DNA of 64,000 bases from NCBI RefSeq assembly GCF_007164725.1, contig NZ_AP019697.1, positions 363,501-427,500 on the forward strand, given 5' to 3'. The DNA is from Dialister hominis (GTDB lineage Bacteria > Bacillota > Negativicutes > Veillonellales > Dialisteraceae). The notes below the pieces were generated by a model that saw only the letters and a program-made list of their open reading frames with translations, had not been told where the DNA came from and ran no database searches. This document shows, piece after piece, positions 17,474 through 26,369 of the stretch (positions are counted from its first letter, which is position 1; every line of letters begins with the position of its first letter). The translations under genes were made by a program, and so were the position numbers.

Positions 17474-17511
17474 AAAAAAAGCCCGCAAATTTCTGCGGAC
17501 TTTTCTTTAGT
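17474..17511 (-). terminator. Terminator of the TetR gene
   Basis: AAAAGCCCGCA and TGCGGACTTTT pair with one mismatch around a short AT loop. A- and T-runs flank the stem, and it lies about 18 nt after the reverse-strand stop. Confidence 0.7.
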
Positions 17512-17528
17512 CATTCTATGAACTTGTC

Positions 17529-18095
17529 TTAGATAATGTTGGAGATGACGGCGTGGAAGTAACGGTCGAGTTCTTCCGGTGTTTCTTTCATGCCGTTTCT
17601 GACCCACCACTGAACCATTTCGACAAAGCTGCCGGAAATGTGGTTGACAAGGAAGCTTTCCGGAACCTGTCCGCGAAGCTTGTTGTTTTTCAGCAGGTAG
17701 GATTCGATCAGTTTATCAAGGCTCTGCTTGAAGAAGCGGAGGAAGATATCCGAGCTGTCGGAGGTCAGCAGGTCGCGTGTATGATTTGTGTTGGCCGCGA
17801 TGTGCTGGAGCAGGTGACAGAAAACGGGATCATGACCGTTTATCGTTTCATGTGCGTCACTGTCGCTCGGGAGGTCGTCGTTCATGACGCCTTCAATGAT
17901 GTGATCGAAGAGTTCGCCGCACATTTCTTCAAGCAGGCATTCTTTGGTCTGAAAATGAGCGTAGAATGTGCTTCTTCCAATGTTGGCCAGGTCAATGATG
18001 TCCTGAATAGTGATCTTTGCATACGGCTTTTCGGAAAGGAGTGCGCTGAAAGATTTGAAGATAGCGGTCCTTGTTCTTCTTTGTCTGCGATCCAT
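17529..18095 (-). CDS. TetR/AcrR-family transcriptional regulator
   Basis: 188 residues with an AAAGGGA site. The N-terminal helix-turn-helix (about 1-55) is typical: RRTRTAIFKSFSALL, ITIQDIIDLANIGRSTFYAHF, then K..LL. The C-terminal ligand domain is all-helical and resembles the TetR_C_8-type group (WWVRNGMKETPEELDRYF). Such proteins repress neighbouring or remote genes until a ligand binds. No obvious efflux or target gene is adjacent; the closest divergent gene is the small exported protein at 18496. Confidence 0.9.
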   Translation of the reverse strand: MDRRQRRTRTAIFKSFSALLSEKPYAKITIQDIIDLANIGRSTFYAHFQTKECLLEEMCGELFDHIIEGVMNDDLPSDSDAHETINGHDPVFCHLLQHIAANTNHTRDLLTSDSSDIFLRFFKQSLDKLIESYLLKNNKLRGQVPESFLVNHISGSFVEMVQWWVRNGMKETPEELDRYFHAVISNII

Positions 18096-18495
18096 AATTT
18101 ATCCCTTTATTTTTTTAAGAAACATAACAAACTGAGGCTGCCGATGGGTAACCTTAAGTATCAGTTTAAAATAAAATGTACTAAAAAGCAAGGAAAACAT
18201 GTAAAATATGATATATTACCAATGCTTTACATAAGTATCCTATTGAATTTTATTACTTTGCTTATATAAAGAATATATAGGCTGCGGAGCGGTGTTCGCG
18301 GAACGTGCCGTATTAGATTTTTTCGTATTCTGATAGAATTTGTTTTAAAATTCTTTGTCATCATGAGGCTCGTTTGGTAAGATAGAAATAAGGGATGGTT
18401 CCCATTAGCAAAAATGGACGACTGGAGGTTCTGCGGAATGCTCCGCGGAAGTGCCGGCCGGTTTTCAAAGCTTGGCTTTGAGACAGGAGGCATTC
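18096..18495. other. Divergent intergenic region, TetR gene to exported protein
   Basis: 400 nt, strongly AT-rich to about 18270, then GC-rich. It contains the promoter at 18355-18383 and a leader with two hairpins: one near 18430-18450 around CTGCGGAATGCTCCGCGG, and a perfect 7-bp stem TCAAAGC/GCTTTGA at 18465-18481 that ends 3 nt before the ribosome binding site of the next gene. Confidence 0.6.
18355..18383 (+). promoter_or_regulatory. Sigma-70 promoter for the exported protein
   Basis: TTGTCA (18355-18360), 17-bp spacer, TAAGAT (18378-18383). About 110 nt of leader follows before the start codon. Confidence 0.6.
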
Positions 18496-19128
18496 ATGAG
18501 TCATACAGGAAAAATCACAGCAGTTCTGGCTGGCCTGGCTTTTTTATCAGGCGGTCTTTCTGCATCAGCGAGTGACGGCATGCATTACGTGGCAGCGGAG
18601 AACCGGTTTCTGGGTCCGGAAATTTCCTGCGAGCTGTCAGAGGAAGCAGGCGATACCGCTGTCAAGACGGCTCTGATCGAAGGACTGGAGATTCCGCAGA
18701 AAGAGCTTTCCGGGACACGCTGGTATTATGATTACGTGGATCTTTCGGGAACGGGAGAAAGAGACGTACTTGCGCTTCTCTCGGGCCCCTGGTTCTCGGG
18801 AACGGGCGGCGATACGCTTGTCTGGCTTGTGTCGGATGGCAATGGCTGGAAAGTGCATCAGACTTTGACGCTTGTCAGAAGTCCTGTCATTGCCGCTGAT
18901 CTTTCAGGAAACGGGAGAAAGAGTCTCATCGTTTACCGCGCAGGCGGCGGAACCCGAGGCATGTGGGTCGAACTTGATCAGGTGCAGCAGGAAAATGACG
19001 AATACCTTTTCACGACGGTCAATGACGGCGTGAAGGCACCGGATCTCGGGACGCTGAAAGGGACGGCTCTCTTTGCTGACGACATGATCCTCGATCAGAT
19101 GACGGGCAGCTATAAGACGCTTGGATAA
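18496..19128 (+). CDS. Small exported protein of unknown function
   Basis: 210 residues from the ATG at 18496 (AGGAGG upstream; a longer frame from 18451 lacks a site). Residues 1-25 are a signal peptide (GKITAVLAGLAFLSGGLSASA). The mature part is beta-rich with two similar repeats, DLSGTGERDVLALLSG and DLSGNGRKSLIVYRAGG. These resemble the Asp/Gly calcium-loop turns of FG-GAP/VCBS-type propeller blades. It probably works in the periplasm. No catalytic motif is seen. It stands alone, with hairpins in its leader. Confidence 0.8.
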   Translation: MSHTGKITAVLAGLAFLSGGLSASASDGMHYVAAENRFLGPEISCELSEEAGDTAVKTALIEGLEIPQKELSGTRWYYDYVDLSGTGERDVLALLSGPWFSGTGGDTLVWLVSDGNGWKVHQTLTLVRSPVIAADLSGNGRKSLIVYRAGGGTRGMWVELDQVQQENDEYLFTTVNDGVKAPDLGTLKGTALFADDMILDQMTGSYKTLG

Positions 19129-19513
19129 AGCGCCAGGCATTCCTTATATAAAAGCTAAATATAAAAGCTAATATGAAGAGCGAATGTACGAAGAGCGGAT
19201 GCGGAGCAATGACGCAGCTTTGTACATTCCTTTTTCATTATAGAATATACAGCGAGAATCACAGCTATGAGGATTTTGCAAGTTTTAGTGTCACTTTTGA
19301 GGGAAAGAATTATTTAATACATAGATATAAATAAATAAAACGAGGCAGGCACGGTTTTCTGTGCGTTTTTCTCATACCATTCCGCCTGTCTTCGTGGTAT
19401 CATCAAAGGTGAAATCGAATGTTCTCACTGTTGGTATTATTTCGCCGCTTCCATGAGAAGGGATCTTTGCGATGGACGGCGGTATTTGTCCTCGATAAAG
19501 GGGGAAGTTTTTT
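19129..19513. other. Non-coding region before sucC
   Basis: 385 nt without a gene. GAATGTAC (19182-19189) and GTACATTC (19222-19229) form a stem followed by CTTTTTC, a likely terminator for the exported protein. The rest should hold the sucCD promoter, which I could not place with confidence. Confidence 0.55.
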
Positions 19514-20773
19514 ATGAATATTCATGAATACCAGAGTAAGCAAATTCTAAGGCAGTACGGTCTGCATGTACCGGAAGGCTACCCGGCCTTCACCGTCGAA
19601 GATGCTGTGCAGAGTGCGAAGCGTCTGGACACGCCGGTCGTCGTCGTCAAGGCACAGATCCATGCAGGCGGACGCGGCGAAGCAGGCGGCGTCAAGATCG
19701 CTCATTCTCTTGATGAAGTCCGTCAGTATGCAAGAGAAATCCTGGGCAAGACACTCGTAACAAAACAGACCGGCCCGAAAGGCAAGAAGGTCACCCGTCT
19801 TCTGATCGAAGCGGGCTGCCATATCAAGAAGGAATACTACCTGTCCTTCCTTGTCGACCGTCAGGCAGAATGCATCGTCATGATGGGTTCTGAATCCGGC
19901 GGCATGGATATTGAAACGGTAGCTGCTGAGCATCCGGAAAAAATCCTGAAGGAATACATCGATCCGGTCATCGGCCTTGCTGATTTCCAGGCAAAGCGCA
20001 TGGCTTACGGTCTCCATTTCGAACAGGTCGCTGTCAACAAGGCAGCTGCTTTCATGAAGTATCTCTACCAGGTCTTCGTCGGCAAGGACTGCTCGCTGGC
20101 TGAAGTCAACCCGATGGTCCTGACACAGGAAAATGATGTCATCGCTCTCGATGCGAAGCTGAACTTCGACGACAGCACGCTGGCTCGTCACCCGGATATC
20201 GTGGCTCTGCGCGATGTCCTTGAAGAAGATCAGAAGGAAGCACAGGCTGCCCGTGAAGGCTTGAACTACGTCAACCTCGGCGGCGATGTAGCGTGCATGG
20301 TCAATGGCGCAGGCCTGGCTATGGCGACAGTCGATATCATCAAGGAAAACGGCGGCGATCCGGCCAACTTCCTGGATGTCGGCGGCGACTCGACTCCTGA
20401 AAAGATCGTTGCGGCATTCCGCATCATGATGGAAGATAATCAGGTCAAAGGGGTATTGATCAATATCTTCGGCGGCATCAACAAGTGCGATGTCATTGCA
20501 GAAGGCATCGTAGAATCGGCAGCTCTCCTTTCGGAAGGGAAAGCTGAATTCCCGATCCCGGTCATCGTAAGACTGGAAGGGAGAAACGTAGAACGCGGCA
20601 GGGAAATCCTCCATACCGCTCATATCAAGAATCTGTACCCGGCTACCTCCATGGAAGAAGGCGCTATCCGTGTCATCCAGCTCGTCAAGGAGCAGGAAGA
20701 ACGTGAAAAGGCTGCAGCAGAGCCGGCAGCACCGGCTGCTCCTGCAGAAACAGCAGAAGGGGAGGTAAAGTAA
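19514..20773 (+). CDS. sucC: Succinate-CoA ligase, beta subunit
   Basis: 419 residues, start [16 protein letters not shown] as is typical. It carries the ATP-grasp nucleotide-binding domain (about 1-235; [17 protein letters not shown] near 45) and the C-terminal CoA-ligase flavodoxin-like domain with [10 protein letters not shown]. With SucD it interconverts succinate plus CoA and succinyl-CoA, coupled to ATP. In Negativicutes this serves an incomplete, often reductive, TCA branch and succinate use. The family is usually 385-400 residues; here a low-complexity Ala/Pro/Glu tail ([17 protein letters not shown]) extends the C-terminus. The sucD start lies 1 nt after the stop. Confidence 0.96.
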   Translation: MNIHEYQSKQILRQYGLHVPEGYPAFTVEDAVQSAKRLDTPVVVVKAQIHAGGRGEAGGVKIAHSLDEVRQYAREILGKTLVTKQTGPKGKKVTRLLIEAGCHIKKEYYLSFLVDRQAECIVMMGSESGGMDIETVAAEHPEKILKEYIDPVIGLADFQAKRMAYGLHFEQVAVNKAAAFMKYLYQVFVGKDCSLAEVNPMVLTQENDVIALDAKLNFDDSTLARHPDIVALRDVLEEDQKEAQAAREGLNYVNLGGDVACMVNGAGLAMATVDIIKENGGDPANFLDVGGDSTPEKIVAAFRIMMEDNQVKGVLINIFGGINKCDVIAEGIVESAALLSEGKAEFPIPVIVRLEGRNVERGREILHTAHIKNLYPATSMEEGAIRVIQLVKEQEEREKAAAEPAAPAAPAETAEGEVK

Positions 20774-20774
20774 A

Positions 20775-21677
20775 ATGGCGATTCTGATTAATAAGGATAC
20801 GAAGGTCATTGTACAGGGCATCACAGGCAAGGCTGCCCGTTTCCATACAGAGCAGATGAGAAAATTTGGCACGAATATCGTCGCCGGTGTATCTCCGGGA
20901 AAAGCAGGCCAGCTGGTGCAGGGGATTCCTGTATTCAATACGGTCCGCGATGCTGTCATTGCAACCGGGGCCAATGCTTCCATCATTTTCGTACCGGCTC
21001 CGTCGGCTGCTGACTCCATCATGGAAGCTGTAGAGGCTGAAGTGCCGCTCGTTGTCTGCATCACGGAACATATTCCGCTCGAAGACATGGTCGTCGTTCA
21101 CCGCTATATGGTTGGAAGAAAGACACGTCTCATCGGACCGAACTGCCCGGGGCTGCTTATGACCGATCAGTGCAATATCGGCATCATCCCAGGCGAAATC
21201 TTCAGGAAAGGCCATGTAGGCGTCGTTTCCCGTTCCGGCACGCTGACATATGAAGCTACATTCCAGCTGACGAATGCAGGCATCGGACAGACCGGTGCTA
21301 TCGGCATCGGCGGTGACCCGATCAAGGACACGGATTTCATTGATGCTCTGAAGCTGTATAATGAAGATCCGGATACGGATGCAGTCCTCATGATTGGCGA
21401 AATCGGCGGCAATGCGGAAGAAGAAGCTGCCAAATGGATTCATGAAAACATGAAGAAACCGGTCGCAGGCTTCATCGCAGGACGCATGGCACCTCCAGGA
21501 AAACGCATGGGTCATGCAGGCGCTATCATTTCCGGCGGCAAGGGCACGGCTGCTGAAAAGATTGCAGCTCTTGAAGCGGTAGGCATTCCAGTTGCACCGA
21601 CTGTCGCTCATATCGGAAGAACGGTCATCGAGCTTCTGAAGAAGAACGGCCTCTATGAAAAGTGCCATACCTGCTGA
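20775..21677 (+). CDS. sucD: Succinate-CoA ligase, alpha subunit
   Basis: 300 residues. An N-terminal CoA-binding Rossmann domain ([17 protein letters not shown]) is followed by the ligase domain with the phosphohistidine loop [10 protein letters not shown] (His247). This subunit carries the phosphoenzyme intermediate and binds CoA, pairing with SucC. Its ribosome binding site (GGGGAGG) lies inside the end of sucC, so the two are translated together. A strong terminator follows. The N- and C-termini both match the usual family length. Confidence 0.97.
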   Translation: MAILINKDTKVIVQGITGKAARFHTEQMRKFGTNIVAGVSPGKAGQLVQGIPVFNTVRDAVIATGANASIIFVPAPSAADSIMEAVEAEVPLVVCITEHIPLEDMVVVHRYMVGRKTRLIGPNCPGLLMTDQCNIGIIPGEIFRKGHVGVVSRSGTLTYEATFQLTNAGIGQTGAIGIGGDPIKDTDFIDALKLYNEDPDTDAVLMIGEIGGNAEEEAAKWIHENMKKPVAGFIAGRMAPPGKRMGHAGAIISGGKGTAAEKIAALEAVGIPVAPTVAHIGRTVIELLKKNGLYEKCHTC

Positions 21678-21712
21678 TTTTTGAAAGAACAAGCGGGAAA
21701 CTGATATAATAG

Positions 21713-21756
21713 AAAAAAGGAGCCGCCAGAGAGTGATCTCCGGCAGCTCCTTTTTT
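21713..21756 (+). terminator. sucCD terminator
   Basis: AAAAAAGGAGC and GCTCCTTTTTT arms with inner pairing GCC/GGC around an AG-rich loop, followed by a T-run. Confidence 0.85.
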
Positions 21757-21805
21757 GTATTCAGGCGTTAATGCCATTCCCGGCAGTCTTGCCGCAGGAG
21801 GATTT

Positions 21806-22033
21806 ATGTTTGACAAATTTCAGGATGCGCTCGTCGTTCTCGTTTTCTTTTATATGGTGTACCGCGTGGGCTGGGGAAGCGGGATGACGGGCATCAATAC
21901 GTTCATGCTGCTCTGCGCTGTCGTGGCGCTGATATCGATCGCTCTGAAGCGCACGGGATACCTGGACCGGATGAAGGAAAAGAAGCTGGAAGAGGAGCGG
22001 AAACTGGAAGAAGAGAAAAAGGAAGCGAAATAG
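21806..22033 (+). CDS. Small membrane protein with charged tail
   Basis: 75 residues from the ATG at 21806 (GCAGGAGGA upstream; an open 17-codon extension lies in the terminator). Two hydrophobic segments are visible, LVVLVFFYMVYRVGW (about 8-24) and INTFMLLCAVVALISIAL (about 30-48). A highly charged C-terminal helix (KEKKLEEERKLEEEKKEAK), probably cytoplasmic and coiled-coil-like, follows. No family recognised. It is the first gene after the sucCD terminator. Confidence 0.72.
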   Translation: MFDKFQDALVVLVFFYMVYRVGWGSGMTGINTFMLLCAVVALISIALKRTGYLDRMKEKKLEEERKLEEEKKEAK

Positions 22034-22167
22034 GAGTTTCCTCGCTCATGCTTCCTTGCAGGCGCGTTTTTGCGATTGATCTATGTCTGTGATAAAATCA
22101 TGAATATAACATTAAATTTATGAGAAAATGGGAATAATTTCCACTTTTTCGCAAAGAGGTGTCTGAG

Positions 22168-22755
22168 ATGAATGCTGATCTGAAAGCGGCTGTCAAGATT
22201 AACAGCCTGGCCGGGAAAGTTCGGCCTTTTGATCTGATGATGGATCTGATAACCCGGTACGGGCACTGGGCCTTTGTGATTTACGGTCTTCTCCTCTGGT
22301 TCACTCCAGGAAAGACAAGGGAAGACAGGAGAAATGCATGCGTTTCCGCTTTTATCGGCGTATGCATAGCTTCGCTTATTTCCTATGCCATCGGACGCGT
22401 ATGGAAACGTGAGCGTCCCTTCAGGGAAAGTCCCCAGATCTGGAATTTCACGGGTCACCGCGCGAATGCTTCTTTCCCGAGCAATCACACGATGAATGGG
22501 TGCGTGGTGGCTATGGAGCTCCTCCGCCACAATACGAAGGGCTCGAAGCTGATGGCAGTCCTTGCGGGGATTCTTGCTTTTTCCCGCGTGTTTGCAGGCA
22601 TGCATTATCCGTCCGACGTGCTCGGCGGGGCTGCGATTGCGGCCATCGTCCACAAAGCTGTCCATATGCCGGCTGTTTCCGCTCTGACCGGGGCGCTGGC
22701 AGCTTTCGGCTCGTGGCTGTCTGACGATCTTGTCAGGAAAGTAACGGGCAGGTGA
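22168..22755 (+). CDS. PAP2-family membrane phosphatase
   Basis: 195 residues from the ATG at 22168, with AGAGGTG 7 nt upstream; a GTG start three codons earlier is possible. The PAP2 signature is present: a degenerate motif 1 (RVWKRERPF, about 77-85), motif 2 PSNHT (104-108, His107) and motif 3 SRVFAGMHYPSD (His146, Asp150). Hydrophobic segments surround them. Relatives dephosphorylate undecaprenyl pyrophosphate or lipid phosphates at the cytoplasmic membrane. The exact lipid cannot be deduced. It is followed 4 nt later by the WYL regulator. Confidence 0.87.
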   Translation: MNADLKAAVKINSLAGKVRPFDLMMDLITRYGHWAFVIYGLLLWFTPGKTREDRRNACVSAFIGVCIASLISYAIGRVWKRERPFRESPQIWNFTGHRANASFPSNHTMNGCVVAMELLRHNTKGSKLMAVLAGILAFSRVFAGMHYPSDVLGGAAIAAIVHKAVHMPAVSALTGALAAFGSWLSDDLVRKVTGR

Positions 22756-22759
22756 TCCT

Positions 22760-23797
22760 ATGGCGGTGGAAAAGGGAGATACAGGGAGCAAGATGTCGAT
22801 CATCCGTATCGTGCAGGTGCTTCTGCGCGAATCGGACAAGGATCACCCGCTCTCGCAGCAGGAAATCCTCGACTATATGGAAGGAAAGTATGGCATGGCG
22901 GTGAACAGGAAGTCTGTGGGAAGAAATCTCACAAGGCTTCGGGATGCAGGGCTTCCTGTGTTCTGCCGCGAAGTGCCGCGCATGATGAACGGGAAGAAGG
23001 TGCCTCTCTCTCTTGACTGGTACTGGGATCATGTGCTGGCCAGGGAGGATCTGAAGGCGCTCATCGATCTTCTCTATTTTTCTCATCTTCCGCCGCAGCA
23101 GGTCAAACAGCTCGCTGAGAAGCTGAAGAGGATCCAGATCCGTTCTTTCGACGACGGAAAGACTCTGGTAAGGAATCTTCCATCTGCGGGGAAAGCTGCG
23201 GATTTTGATCCGGTGATTGCGCTTCTGACGACGGCAGGCGAGGGAAAGAGGAAGATTTCCTTCTACTATGACCATTACGAAGCGGACGGCAAGCGCCATC
23301 ATGGAAGGCTGCCATCCGGCGAGGACAGGCTTCTTTCGGTAAGCCCGCTTCTGATCATCGCTTCCGATGACCGTTATGCGCTTCTGGCGGAAAAGGATGA
23401 AGGCGGGATCGAGGTGTACTTCCTCGATCTCATGTCTGACGTAAAGCTTCTGGAGGATCCGGCATCTGATACACTGACGCAGGCCCAGATCCAGGCTTTG
23501 AAGCCGTCGGATTACCTGTATTCTGCGCATGAAATTTTCCGCGGGAAGCCGGAGCTCTGCACGTTCGAAGCAGACTGGCATCTCATGACGGACATCGTCA
23601 ATGATTTCGGCAAGACGGCTCATCTTTCATCGGGCAGCCAGACAAAGGTCACGATCGAGATCATGATCCAGCCCGAAGCGATGAAGGCATGGGCGATGCG
23701 TCATGCGCCGCTCGTCAAGATTCTTTCGCCCGCTTATCTCGTGAAGGAGGTGAGGGAGGCTGCGGCTGAACTGGCCCGCCTCTATGGACTTCCATGA
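22760..23797 (+). CDS. WYL-domain transcriptional regulator
   Basis: 345 residues. The N-terminal winged helix (about 12-80: IIRIVQVLLRE, LSQQEILDYMEGKYG, NRKSVGRNLTRLRDAG) is followed by a WYL domain at about 170-270 (KISFYYDHYEADGKRH, SPLLIIASDDRYALLAE), then a C-terminal extension (VTIEIMIQPEAMKAW). WYL proteins sense ligands, often nucleic-acid related, and control transcription. It lies 4 nt after the PAP2 gene and overlaps the next by 4 nt (ATGA), so it is part of that operon. The target is unknown. Confidence 0.9.
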   Translation: MAVEKGDTGSKMSIIRIVQVLLRESDKDHPLSQQEILDYMEGKYGMAVNRKSVGRNLTRLRDAGLPVFCREVPRMMNGKKVPLSLDWYWDHVLAREDLKALIDLLYFSHLPPQQVKQLAEKLKRIQIRSFDDGKTLVRNLPSAGKAADFDPVIALLTTAGEGKRKISFYYDHYEADGKRHHGRLPSGEDRLLSVSPLLIIASDDRYALLAEKDEGGIEVYFLDLMSDVKLLEDPASDTLTQAQIQALKPSDYLYSAHEIFRGKPELCTFEADWHLMTDIVNDFGKTAHLSSGSQTKVTIEIMIQPEAMKAWAMRHAPLVKILSPAYLVKEVREAAAELARLYGLP

Positions 23798-24603
23798 AAA
23801 TCGCGATGATCGTAATCGGAGTTTTGCTTCTGGTCATCCTTGTGCTTTTGATCCCGATCCGGTACCGTTTCTCTTTTGAGAAATGGAAGGCGCAGGTGAC
23901 GGTGAAAGCGTTCTTCGGCCTTTTCAAGAAGGAGGTATCCTTCCCGGGAGAAAAGGAAGAGGAAACGGATGATTATGAAGACGAGGGTATGGAAGAGGAA
24001 GAAGTCCGGGAGATGAATGCCTATCTCGAGGAGATGGAGCATGATGCCCGGGAAAGGGAAGCGGAGAAGGAACAGGAGACTTCAGAAGCTTCCAGGAATG
24101 CCCCTGCCAGGGAAGATGATGCAAGGGCAGAAGAGGCAGAGATCGTGAGGGAAGAACCGATCGATCTTTCAAAGGAAACGAAGGAAGTTTCCAAAGATGA
24201 TTCCGAAGAAGAAACAGAGGAATCAGAGAAAATTAAGAAAAAAACACCTTCCTATCTTGCGCAGTTTCTTTTTGCGTTAGATAATGGACTTATAAAGAAA
24301 GTTTTCATAGCTGCCGCCAAGGTGCTGGCTCACAGTTTTCCGGGCAGCTGGAGAGTCAAAGGAGCTTTCGGCACGGGGGATCCCATGTCGACCGGCGTTG
24401 CCTGCGGGATCGTGAAAGCATTCCTGCCAGGACCCTTTGAAGACGTGGAATGGAATTTCACGGACAAGGTCTTCACTCTCAAGGGAGAAGGAGACGGAAG
24501 GATCATTCCTTTGTATGTCGTTTATATCCTGCTCACGCTGGCAGTCGCCCGTGAGACGAGGGAATTCTGGCATTTCAGAAGAGGGGGAAAAGTAAATGGA
24601 TGA
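23794..24603 (+). CDS. DUF2953 membrane-anchored protein
   Basis: 269 residues, starting in an ATGA overlap with the WYL gene. One N-terminal membrane helix (IAMIVIGVLLLVILVLLIPI) is followed by RYRFSFEKWKAQVTVKAFFGLF, a very acidic low-complexity insert (about 50-150) and a DUF2953-like C-terminal part (DPMSTGVACGIVKAF, GDGRIIPLYVVYILL). In Bacillus the DUF2953 protein YtfI is encoded beside GerW/YtfJ, the same order as here. Its role outside sporulation is unknown. Confidence 0.82.
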   Translation: MKIAMIVIGVLLLVILVLLIPIRYRFSFEKWKAQVTVKAFFGLFKKEVSFPGEKEEETDDYEDEGMEEEEVREMNAYLEEMEHDAREREAEKEQETSEASRNAPAREDDARAEEAEIVREEPIDLSKETKEVSKDDSEEETEESEKIKKKTPSYLAQFLFALDNGLIKKVFIAAAKVLAHSFPGSWRVKGAFGTGDPMSTGVACGIVKAFLPGPFEDVEWNFTDKVFTLKGEGDGRIIPLYVVYILLTLAVARETREFWHFRRGGKVNG

Positions 24604-25036
24604 CGAAGTAAGAAAGCAGATTTTCGAAGAATTCAAGGAAATGATTACGACAGAATCTGTTGTCGGGGAACCGATTCATCTGGGGGATGCAACAATCGTT
24701 CCTTTCGTTGATATTTCCTTTGGCTTTGGCACGGGCTCTCACGGCACGGCTGGAGCTGGCGGAGCAGGCGGCGGAAAGGTCACACCGACGGCTGTCCTGA
24801 TCATGAAGGGTGAAAGAGTCGAACTCTTCTCCATCAAGAATGCGGCTGCCAACACGACGATCGACCGTGTCCTCAACATGGTGCCGGAAGTGATTTCCCG
24901 TTTCTCCAAGAAGAAAGAAAAGAAGGAAGAAGTCCGCGAAGCGGCCCTGAAGGAAGCAGAACAGGCCATGAAGGAAGAGAAAGAAACGGCTGTCCTTGAG
25001 GCGAAAGCAGACGGCAAGACGGAAGAAACGAAGTAG
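24596..25036 (+). CDS. GerW/YtfJ-family protein
   Basis: 146 residues, overlapping the DUF2953 gene by 8 nt. The family core spans about 10-90: ITTESVVGEPIHLGDATIVPFVDISFGFGTG (split here by length), a Gly-rich loop with GAGGAGGGK, and VTPTAVLIM. A charged Lys/Glu tail follows. In spore formers GerW is needed for germination; non-sporulating Negativicutes keep the gene and its partner, so a general envelope role is likely. The partner gene and overlap support joint function. Confidence 0.88.
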   Translation: MDDEVRKQIFEEFKEMITTESVVGEPIHLGDATIVPFVDISFGFGTGSHGTAGAGGAGGGKVTPTAVLIMKGERVELFSIKNAAANTTIDRVLNMVPEVISRFSKKKEKKEEVREAALKEAEQAMKEEKETAVLEAKADGKTEETK

Positions 25037-25114
25037 TATATACTTATTCAGCCGAGTATAGTTTAAATTGAACTAAAGAACAGTTTAATAAAAATTGAAT
25101 TATAGCATCTAACA

Positions 25115-25143
25115 TTGACACTTCGAAAATGTTAGCATAAAAT
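25115..25143 (+). promoter_or_regulatory. Strong sigma-70 promoter of the OmpH/Skp gene
   Basis: TTGACA (25115-25120), exactly 17 bp, TAAAAT (25138-25143), about 55 nt before the start codon. This is the clearest promoter in the window. Confidence 0.8.
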
Positions 25144-25197
25144 GAATATATGCTCATTACCCCAGGGGGCTTAGGGGTTCGTAAGGAGGAAAAATCT

Positions 25198-25614
25198 ATG
25201 AAAATGAAAAAGACAGTTGCAGCTATCGCTGCTGGCATGATTACTCTTGGCGCTATGGTTTCTGCTTCCGCAGCAGGCATCGGCTACGTCAATTCCAACG
25301 CTCTTCTGCAGGCTCATCCGAAAATGCAGAAAGCTCAGCTCGACATGAGAAATGCAGCTCAGAAGGCTCAGGAAAACTTCAAGAAACGCGCAGCAGGCAA
25401 GAGCGATCAGGAAAAACAGCAGATTGCCAATGAAATCCAGCGCGACCTGAACCAGGAAGAACAGTCCACCATGCAGCCGATTCTCTCCGATATCATGAAA
25501 GCTATCCAGAGAGTTCGTCAGCAGAAGGGCCTCGACATCGTTCTTGAACAGGGCGCAGTCGTAGACGGCGGCATCGACATCACATCCGAAGTCAGCCAGC
25601 AGCTCGCAAAATAA
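25198..25614 (+). CDS. OmpH/Skp-family periplasmic chaperone
   Basis: 138 residues from the ATG at 25198, with AAGGAGG 9 nt upstream; the open extension from 25150 runs into the leader. Residues 1-26 are a signal peptide (MKMKKTVAAIAAG.. ..SASA). The mature protein starts GIGYVNSNALLQAHPKM, typical of OmpH, then a long helical arm region rich in Gln, Lys and Glu, and returns to a beta core (LDIVLEQGAVVDGGIDIT). Skp-type trimers hold unfolded outer membrane proteins in the periplasm. It has its own promoter and terminator. It implies a diderm cell. Confidence 0.92.
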   Translation: MKMKKTVAAIAAGMITLGAMVSASAAGIGYVNSNALLQAHPKMQKAQLDMRNAAQKAQENFKKRAAGKSDQEKQQIANEIQRDLNQEEQSTMQPILSDIMKAIQRVRQQKGLDIVLEQGAVVDGGIDITSEVSQQLAK

Positions 25615-25631
25615 TTTCAGATACTAAGCAG

Positions 25632-25660
25632 CGCGGCGGGAAATCCTGCCGCGTTTTTGC
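25632..25660 (+). terminator. Terminator of the OmpH/Skp gene
   Basis: CGCGGCGGG and CCTGCCGCG pair around AAAT with one mismatch, followed by TTTTTGCG. Confidence 0.8.
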
Positions 25661-25847
25661 GTGGAAAAATAAGATTTCTTCGATTTCATCAGCATACGAT
25701 GATATTTAGGTATACCTTTGAGGAATCTTTATTTTTGATATACAATAAGAAAAGGCCACACTCACGGGAAGGTCCCGCGGGGGAGGCAACATATAAGATA
25801 AACCGGGGCAGAGCTTTTACGCCTGCAGCCCGTACAGGAGGAACATT

Positions 25848-26369
25848 ATGAACCAGCTCGCAGAACTTTGCAAAGCCATGATTGCTTACGACAAGGGTGA
25901 TCCAAGAAGGATCCATCACTTCCTGAAGGTCCATGCCTTCGCTGCCCAGATTGGCAGGGAGGAAGGGCTGGATGAGAAGACCCTTTTCCGGCTGGAGGCA
26001 GCTGCTTACGTGCATGACATCGGCATTCATGAAGGGGAGAGGCGGTTTAGCCGGAATGACGGACAGATTCAGCAGGAGCTGGGCCCCGATGAAGCGCGGC
26101 CTATGCTGGAAGAGCTGGGTTTTGACAAGGAGGACACGGAGCGTATCTGCTGGCTGGTGGCCCATCACCATTCCTATGGCAGCATCGACGGCCCGGATGC
26201 CCAAATTCTGGCGGAGGCGGACATGCTGGTGAACCAGTATGAGGACGGCGCGCCGCTGAAGCAGAATGAGGCTCTCTACCACCGCCTTTACAAGACGGAG
26301 TCAGGCAAGCGCCTCTTCCGTGAACTGTATTTCGAAACCTACGATCCGGGCGATAAGACAAATGCGTGA
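25848..26369 (+). CDS. HD-domain phosphohydrolase
   Basis: 173 residues with a strong AGGAGG. HD-superfamily metal ligands can be followed in order: RRIHHFLKVHAFA (His), AAYVHDIGIHEGE (His-Asp), WLVAHHHS and EADMLVNQ (Asp). Such proteins hydrolyse phosphomonoester or phosphodiester bonds of nucleotides; the substrate is not predictable. It overlaps the Nudix gene by 8 nt, so it belongs to an operon with Nudix and mutY, and nucleotide clean-up is a plausible theme. Confidence 0.87.
   Translation: MNQLAELCKAMIAYDKGDPRRIHHFLKVHAFAAQIGREEGLDEKTLFRLEAAAYVHDIGIHEGERRFSRNDGQIQQELGPDEARPMLEELGFDKEDTERICWLVAHHHSYGSIDGPDAQILAEADMLVNQYEDGAPLKQNEALYHRLYKTESGKRLFRELYFETYDPGDKTNA

Larger units (their letters stand above)
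16950..17528. other. Non-coding region between guaB and the TetR gene
   Basis: 579 nt without a credible gene. It should hold the guaB promoter (a reverse-strand -10 TATAAT lies at 17105-17110, about 155 nt upstream of the start). It also contains a partial copy of the dispersed repeat at 17330-17352 and the TetR terminator. Confidence 0.6.

Noticed and set aside
19547-21088. 513-codon reverse-strand open frame
   Set aside because: Antisense across sucC and sucD; both real genes are unmistakable.
22134-22160. Longer PAP2 start and membrane leader
   Set aside because: The ribosome binding site AGAGGTG overlaps the GTG at 22159, favouring the ATG at 22168.
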